Assembly: GCA_029168955.1 (NCBI GenBank)
Contig: JAPDOI010000117.1
Span: forward strand, 806,001-870,000
Length of the DNA: 64,000 nucleotides
Direction: 5' to 3'
Origin: Aplectana chamaeleonis
Taxonomy: Eukaryota > Nematoda > Chromadorea > Rhabditida > Cosmocercidae
Of the stretch, positions 58,062-64,000 are shown in pieces; within the stretch, counting starts at the first letter, position 1, and every line of letters starts with the position of its first letter. Both the position numbers and the translations under genes were made by a program. The notes beneath the pieces were generated by a model. It had not been told where the DNA came from. It did not search any database and worked only from the letters and a program-made list of their open reading frames with translations.

Positions 58062-59372
58062 TTCTATTGTGAACGACGTTTCCATTTTTTGAGCAACGTG
58101 TGGTCATTGGAACCATTAAAATATGTCTTCCAGGGTTGCAACTTCGTAGGTGTGGGGGATACAGTTGTGTCTAAGAATTACTTCTTAGCTGGTAAAGCCG
58201 TGGGCGGTGGCGTTGCGGCTAGCATTACCCAATTAGCTAGGGATGGTAGAGGCAAAGTAGGCGAGCACCTTTTCCTCGTAAATTCTGAGAAATCAGGCTC
58301 CTATTCCGAGACTCAAATCTGAGATCCCGCTGAGCTGTGCCGTGCATTCGTGGAAGTATAAATGACGCCTTTTTCGAACACTGATATGGAGAATCTAGCG
58401 CAGAAATGTAAAAAAAATCGCGCAAATTGGCGATAGTGTCGCGTGGAAAGCCAATGTGACGCGTCGTTTACACTTCCGCCTCCGAGCGGCTGTGGGACGA
58501 GGTACCAGATCTATAGTATCGATCGTGCAGCGCTGCGTTATCAATATTTCATTACTGCACCGCGTTGGTTGTTGTCCCAGTACACGAAGAAGGTTGAGCC
58601 GCGAATGAATTAGCCGCATAGACGCAGCGCAAGCGGTGCGCTAGGTGAGGTGAACCGATTCTCGCTGCGCGACATGAAAAAGATTACGCGAGTGGGGCGA
58701 TGACGCCGCGTGGTGTGAAGCGTCGCGATGCCGTCGAGGCGCTTTGTGGCGCCGCCCTGCGACCGCAGTATAAACTATCCCTGTGACGTTGGGGACGTCA
58801 TTATTCCGCCATTTCAGCATTTCGATGTTGCGATAATTGTTTCATGCCTCGTTAGCTACGCAGATCTGATGGCGAAGCCTTGGTAGGTTCACTGCACTAG
58901 CACCGGCTGGTTGTAAAGTCTGTCCGCACACGCGGTCGGCGTGCGTGTTCAGCGACCGTCACAAACGTTTTCCGGGCAACCCTTCCCACGGCTTCAAATG
59001 GCTGACACTGATCTTTTTAGTTGATCGTCTAATATTCCTTCTAATCGATTCGCAGGTACCGAAAATGTTTTGGAGCGGACGATTGACACGCACGCCCACC
59101 TCATCAGCGGACAGTTTTTTAGACGCAATTGAAGTAAGCGATGTTTTTCAATATAAACAACTTATATATGTTATTGTAAGTCATTGAAAATATTTGAAGA
59201 TGCAAAAGAACAACAGAACCATTTCAAGGCAAACATTTCTCGTCCACTGATTGGCTAGCGTTGATGACTTTCAAATGATTTCTGGAATGTTTGCTGCCTT
59301 TCTTTGAATTCGCGATAGACCTAAAGGTATCTGAGTAAACAGTATTGCGTGAAGTGGGTGCGAACCGTTGGG
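58062..59372. other. Downstream of alh-1, GC-rich repeats
   Basis: 58100-58960 resembles the GC-rich intron 14 repeats (GCGTGGAAAGCC, GACGCCGCG words). 58970-59370 is plainer. No gene recognised. Confidence 0.4.
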
Positions 59373-59834
59373 TTAAAGGCACAGTCCAACCTCAGGAACG
59401 AAATCTGGGATTTCTATATACTTGTTAAATAGACTCTCTTTGTATACTGTCTGCCAGATGGGTGCTCTTAATCCCTTCAAATAAGCAAAAAATAGAAAGA
59501 AGCCACTGTTCCACGCCCCTCAGAAGATCATTGTAGCTCAACGGCGGCAACACGAGCAATGATTTTCGATCAACAACCTCGCACTTTTGCTCATTCTCGA
59601 CCTCTACCTTCACTCAGGTCCGCTCGCATGCATCAGCTGCAAATGACGGAAGTTACTAGCATCGGACAACTCGTCCACCATGCTTCCGCAGCTCAGTTTT
59701 AAGCAATTTTAGAGGGACCATAACTCCAATCCCGTTTGGTTTTGAACAATACGAGAGGCATCTTCGGAATCAGCTTGGAACCGACTCCAAGATAAGCCTA
59801 AAGTCTCAAAAGACCAGGTGGTATTGTGCCTTCC
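59373..59834. mobile_element. TTAA-flanked MITE family D, copy at 59.4 kb
   Basis: The left end is TTAAAGGCACAGTCCAACCT. The right end TATTGTGCCTTCC has lost its TTAA. Internal GACAACTCGTCCACCATG and GGGACCATAACTCC match the other copies. Confidence 0.7.
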
Positions 59835-60021
59835 GGTTTTGAAATTATCACAAGGTATTCTCTGGTCGCGAGTCAAATTTACTCTGTTCCCTCGCGCGCT
59901 TGTGCGGAGCGAGGGTAGAGACAGTGAGAAAGTGTGTGGAGAAGGAGACGCAGCGCCAGCGGGCCGACGCACGCGATGAACGGAACAAAATTTCACTCGG
60001 AAACAGAGGATAACTGTGAAC

Positions 60022-60112
60022 ACAAAACTTAGGGGTCAGGCAAGACTCGAACCTGCATGTGTTACCACTACACTTCTCGTCCGTTGGGTTCGGTAGGTTC
60101 GATTCCTCTGGT
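60022..60112 (-). other. Truncated tRNA-like sequence
   Basis: On the minus strand, AGTGTAGTGGTAACAC (A box/D arm) is followed almost at once by GGTTCGAGTCTTGCC (B box/T arm); the anticodon arm is missing. It is a tRNA pseudogene or tRNA-derived repeat. Confidence 0.4.
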
Positions 60113-60535
60113 TTCATTGCTCTTCCTGCATTTGCTTGTTTCTAGTTTCTGAGTCATTCGCTGGCTGAGTCAGTTCGGCGCAGCTGTGGGAACATGTTTC
60201 CCGCTATCGTAATGACCTTTTTGTGACACATTCTGCAGAAGATGCTTGCCTGCAAATGCCACGTGGCCGTCAGTGGCACGAAGTGCAAAGCGCCATTCAG
60301 AAGTGACTCTTTACTTTTGACTTTCCTTCTCGCAGCAGCACACGGTTTTAAATTGCTATCGAATGTGCCATTTTGAAATTTTTCATTATGAAAACCTACA
60401 CGACTGCCTGCTCTGACAAAATTAGTGTGCGCATCGGGGAGTGGGCGCTTGTAGGGTAGTGAAAACTAGGGAATTTCTAAACAAGATACATGCGAATTGA
60501 GGAGTCTAAACATGTTACCTGCAACTTATCTTTAC

Positions 60536-61726
60536 ATAGGAAGTGTTCACGATAAACCTCGTTGACGAATTTTCGGAAAATTGCCAAGCAACTTCGCCAC
60601 GTCCAGCCTGATAGATAGGCGCATGTTTCGCCATTAGCGCGCGCTTGCCGAAACTAGCAGGTCGCATAAGCTCGTCCACGCCCTGATCCTGTACGTAAGT
60701 TAGAAATCGCTAATTTAGCTTATTCCGAGCGCTTATTTTTTGTTTCTTCACTATTTGATAACTCGCGATCAAACAAACCCATTTCTGACAAGGGAACCAC
60801 AATAAGTCATAGTGACCATTCCGAATGAAATAAACTTTTCTAGATTCATTTTCGGACGAGAAGTCCGAATATGCCCATCGCAGCTGCCTAGACCCACTCT
60901 GAAAAAAGTTATGAGCGTTTTTTAAAGCTTTGCGGCAAGGTCCCGCATGGAATTTTTAGGGTGTTTTTAAAATTTTCTCCGGATTCTGCTAAAAACATTT
61001 ACGTAGGGGTAACCTGGGGTGCTGAACACGAATCTGTGGTTCGCTTGTCAAAATTCTGAGATTTACTGTAGGTTACGGCAAGTAACATGCCATTTAGAGG
61101 GCAAAACCTACCTCAATATTCCGATAATCGACAAATGGACATCGAATTCGTATTCAGCGCCCCAAATAACCCCCACATAGAAACTTTGAGACAAATCTGA
61201 GACTTCGACCAAACTACCGCATACCCACCGTAATCTACCGTAAGCTGACAAAAATCGATAAACCGACATTAGATTCGTGTTGAGCACTCCAGATAACCCT
61301 CAGAGTCACGATTTGAGCCACATCTGTCTTCAGATTCCGAAATCGTCAAAGTTGATTTTGCCGTCAAATTTCTCTGTCGGTGGGAAGCTTTGAACAAATT
61401 TCGTCGAAAACTTCGGAAACCGACAAATGAATCTCAAATTCGTGATCAGCACCCCGAATAACCCCCAGAACGAATTTTTAGTCAAATCTGGATTATTTTT
61501 CTAAAACGCTTCGAGAGCCCTCTGGTTTAGATGAACGCCCAACCGAAAATCATCTGTAAGTCCCAAACGCTGTTATTCTGCGCAAAGTTTGGAAAATGTT
61601 CCTTCACCCAAACTTTGCCTAGGGGGCTAGTTTTGGGCGCTGCACGCGATTATGGGGTCCGTTTCCGTATTTTGGTAAGAAAGTCGAACTTGCAAATGAT
61701 ATTTTTATCGTGAACACTGCCTTTAA
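60536..61726. mobile_element. TTAA-type family E element, split by family C
   Basis: The left end GGAAGTGTTCACGATAAACC and right end TTATCGTGAACACTGCCTTTAA match family E, and the outer internal sequence (CTCGTCCACGCCCTGATC, TTTCTTCACTATT) matches the copy at 30.9 kb. A family C copy interrupts it at about 60789-61680. Confidence 0.7.
60789..61680. mobile_element. Family C element, right end missing
   Basis: It starts CAAGGGAACCACAATAAGTC like the complete copy and carries the whole interior (ACCGTAATCTACCGTAAGCT, GGAAAATGTTCCTTCACC) but stops before the right inverted repeat. A deletion at the right junction is likely. Confidence 0.7.
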
Positions 61727-62289
61727 AGACACAGTCCAACCTCAGAATCCAATTTTTGTTTTCTAGCTTATCTTAGAGAAAACTTCACGCTGATCTCAAT
61801 GGTGCCTCCGCAATCGCTCAGAACTCACTACTAACGGAGTTATGGCCCCCACGGGTAGATTCATTTTCTTTATTGTGTCCATTATGTCGAGAATTCCGAT
61901 GGTCGGACAGCGTCAGAATTTGAGCTTCTGGAACGCTCTCGTTATTGGCAGCCATAGTACTGAAACCAAAACGGGGTCGACCAGCTACTTACAAAGCCAG
62001 ACCGAAAACAAACGGAAGAACATAGATTTCGAATAAAGCTCGCAATAGACGGAAAAAGAAATCTCGTCCCTATTGAGATAGGAAATCTGTTTCCTCTACT
62101 TCAGCCCACCTGAATTTAGAAAGTTCTAAATGTTGCATTTGACCTAATGATGGACCACGAGGTTTTATTTAAGTCTTGGGTAGGTCAAGACATTGACAGC
62201 ATTGAGATTTCGCGCTTGGCGGGGTTGATATACACGGTGGCCAGAATAAAATATCGAAAATTACCCCTGAGCTTGAACTGTGCCTTTAA
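61723..62289. mobile_element. TTAA-flanked family D element sharing TTAA with its neighbour
   Basis: TTAA is at 61723-61726 (also the right TTAA of the family E element) and 62286-62289. The ends are AGACACAGTCCAACCTCAGA and CTGAGCTTGAACTGTGCCT. It is non-coding. Confidence 0.75.
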
Positions 62290-62495
62290 AGGTAGGTTAC
62301 GGTGGGCGTAGGGACAATCAACGAAGATAACCCACCGATAAACACCTATAACTTCGTTAAGAAGATCGCAGTGCAGCTGTAGAGGTAAAACTCGAATTTC
62401 TCGACAAAAATTGAATCTAGAAAGCTGCATTTCTGTAGGATTTTATACTTTTTTATGTGACCTCATGTTAGCGGCGTGAGTGTGCACGCCACGTT

Positions 62496-63119
62496 TTAAA
62501 GGCAGTACGCGCTGAAATCCTTTTTCCATTTTTTATGCTCAATCCCTTCCTCGGGCCCCTGTGAGAACGTACAACGAGCTTGGCTGCTCAAAAGCGTACC
62601 ATTGTGAGCATAGAGGAAGTGGAAAGTAAGGAATTCCGTCAAAAAGGGCCGGCCCTTCCGTCAGTCATTTGGCACTTTCGTAATATTCGAGCAGAACGTC
62701 GCGTCGCTAAGTACAGGGCATGCCACTGTACGCTGACGCACCGTCGGACGAAAGTGGCATTATCGACTGGAAATTTCTCGTCACACAACGAGCGAGGACG
62801 ATGTGCAGGGCCCAGGTGAGTATTTTTGTTAGTCAGTGCAAGTCTGTGCAGTCAGTGCATTGTAGTCGTCGGCGAATTGTTTACAACGCTGCGCCAATGG
62901 ACAAATTGTAGAACTGTTCCTTGCGCCATCCGCGTAACTATCCCGAGTCGATGCCGGCGCGAATTTCAAAGGATTTGCAGAAGGTTTTTAAAACGGTTCT
63001 TTCTTGAAAAGTTAACGTTTTCGAGGGGGCTTTCCGCTAACTTTAGTTACTATAGGGGTGTAACAACTCAAAAACGCTCAAAAACGAGACATGGTTTTCA
63101 GCGCGTACGATGCCTTTAA
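62496..63119. mobile_element. TTAA-flanked element, family F
   Basis: TTAA is at 62496-62499 and 63116-63119. The ends are AGGCAGTACGCGCTGAAA and TTTTCAGCGCGTACGATGCC. It is 624 bp; its ends are related to families D and E in starting TTAAAGGCA. No transposase. Confidence 0.75.
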
Positions 63120-63604
63120 AGGATGTGGTCATTCCTAGACAGAACCGAACGATGAGAGAGGGCAAAGATTGGGAAAGCTAAGTCCATATTTGTTGAAATT
63201 GTGGAGTGTGTTTGATGTGCTACGATAAGAAGAAGACTGCACATTCTTTGTCTCTTATCTATCACTGTTCCTGTGTTCATTATTCGAGCATCATTGTCAG
63301 TGTATTATGTTTCGTACTGAATGGTGGTGTTCAAACATCTGCATGTTCTGCCATACTCCCCACTTCAGGGCTGCACTTTTGTTTTTCGTATGAAGAGCTT
63401 GTTTACAGGACGACTAGGGAGTGTTCTATGAAATACGTAACGTTCAACGATCGATTTTGTCCCACCCACTGCAGCTTTCACGAGCAGCTCCGCGCGTTCG
63501 TTTACATTACTTCGCTGTAGTCATCCTCTTTCTGCTCATTTTCAGAATTTTCTTCTATAAACTTCATCTTGTGGATCGATTATGAGTCGTAAGCTGGGAA
63601 CTTC
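63120..63604. other. Intergenic stretch, nothing recognised
   Basis: The 104-codon ORF at 63206-63520 has no recognisable domain and no codon or splice context like a gene. No repeat ends were found. Confidence 0.4.
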
Positions 63605-63760
63605 GCATATAGTCGCCATGGATCCTAGTGATATTTTGCGTTCCCTGTTGAAGGTTGGCGCAAACTCGGTGCACCTATGTGATAGCATACGGCCCCGAGT
63701 TTGCGCAAACCTTCAATAGGGAACGCAAAGTATCACTAGGATACATGCCGACTGTCTCTA
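63605..63760. mobile_element. Hairpin MITE (clean copy)
   Basis: ATGGATCCTAGTGATA, TTGCGTTCCCTGTTGAAGGT and GGCGCAAACTCGG are mirrored by CCCCGAGTTTGCGCAAAC, CTTCAATAGGGAACGCAA and TATCACTAGGATACATG. The arms are about 70 bp. It is related to 4390-4552. Confidence 0.75.
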
Positions 63761-64000
63761 TAGTTGCATTTCGTCTTTTTTCCGACCGTTTGCACTAATC
63801 AGGTTGTAGCGAATTTTTCGAGCTCTCTTCTGGCCAAGTGTGATAGTCTTTTGAAATCCGTCTTATGAAATTTTCTATTATTTATTAATTATTTGAAATT
63901 ATTTCCTATTTTACTCTTTTATTCCATTTTAAGAAAATTCTGGTTGTCCTCCTACTCCCCCATTTTTTTGAAAATCGGAGCAAAAACTAGAGCAAAAAAA
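63761..64000. other. Window end, AT-rich, nothing recognised
   Basis: AT-rich sequence with no supported feature up to the window edge. Confidence 0.5.

Overview
The window looks like a repeat-dense piece of a rhabditid (Caenorhabditis-type) nematode genome. The evidence is compact coding exons bounded by worm-style TTTCAG acceptors and GT donors, an AT-rich background, many small inverted-repeat elements, mariner and APE-type non-LTR elements, and two conserved metabolic genes. I cannot name the species from sequence alone.

Two host genes can be supported, both on the + strand. The first (6123-19082) is a five-exon single-domain glyoxalase I (lactoylglutathione lyase, 185 aa) with all four metal ligands. 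The second (41691-57909) is a fifteen-exon mitochondrial-type NAD-dependent aldehyde dehydrogenase, the alh-1/ALDH2-like gene (511 aa), with every expected exon and catalytic residue present. Both handle reactive carbonyls (methylglyoxal, aldehydes), but they lie 22.6 kb apart and nothing shows they form one operon. Their coding sequences total about 2.1 kb spread over about 29 kb, because their introns are filled with transposons.

Layout: 1-5900 holds inverted-repeat elements and nested MITEs. 6123-19082 is glyoxalase I; its introns hold a Penelope-like GIY-YIG remnant between 174-bp inverted repeats, small hAT-type MITEs and a decayed non-LTR retrotransposon whose first ORF carries a 2A-like motif and a PHD finger. 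19229-25870 has a TTA-flanked inverted-repeat transposon and a CR1-like retrotransposon whose ORF1/ORF2 overlap carries a U UUA AAC slippery site; ORF2 is split by a MITE. 26-28 kb is AT-rich with no recognisable gene. 28969-31354 is a train of elements flanked by TTAA. 34-40.5 kb is layered MITEs and TTCGAA-type satellite patches. 41691-57909 is alh-1, whose introns hold two mariner copies in opposite orientation, a 2.2-kb hAT-type element with a giant internal hairpin, and many MITEs. 59373-63760 has further TTAA-flanked elements.

The most unusual signals are: (i) a probable -1 frameshift site linking ORF1 and ORF2 of the CR1-like element; (ii) a heat-shock-element array just upstream of the TATA box of both mariner copies; (iii) D-to-E changes at different catalytic positions in the two mariners; (iv) the GIY-YIG remnant inside inverted repeats; and (v) successive TTAA elements that share a single TTAA. 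No CRISPR, rRNA or convincing functional tRNA gene was seen.
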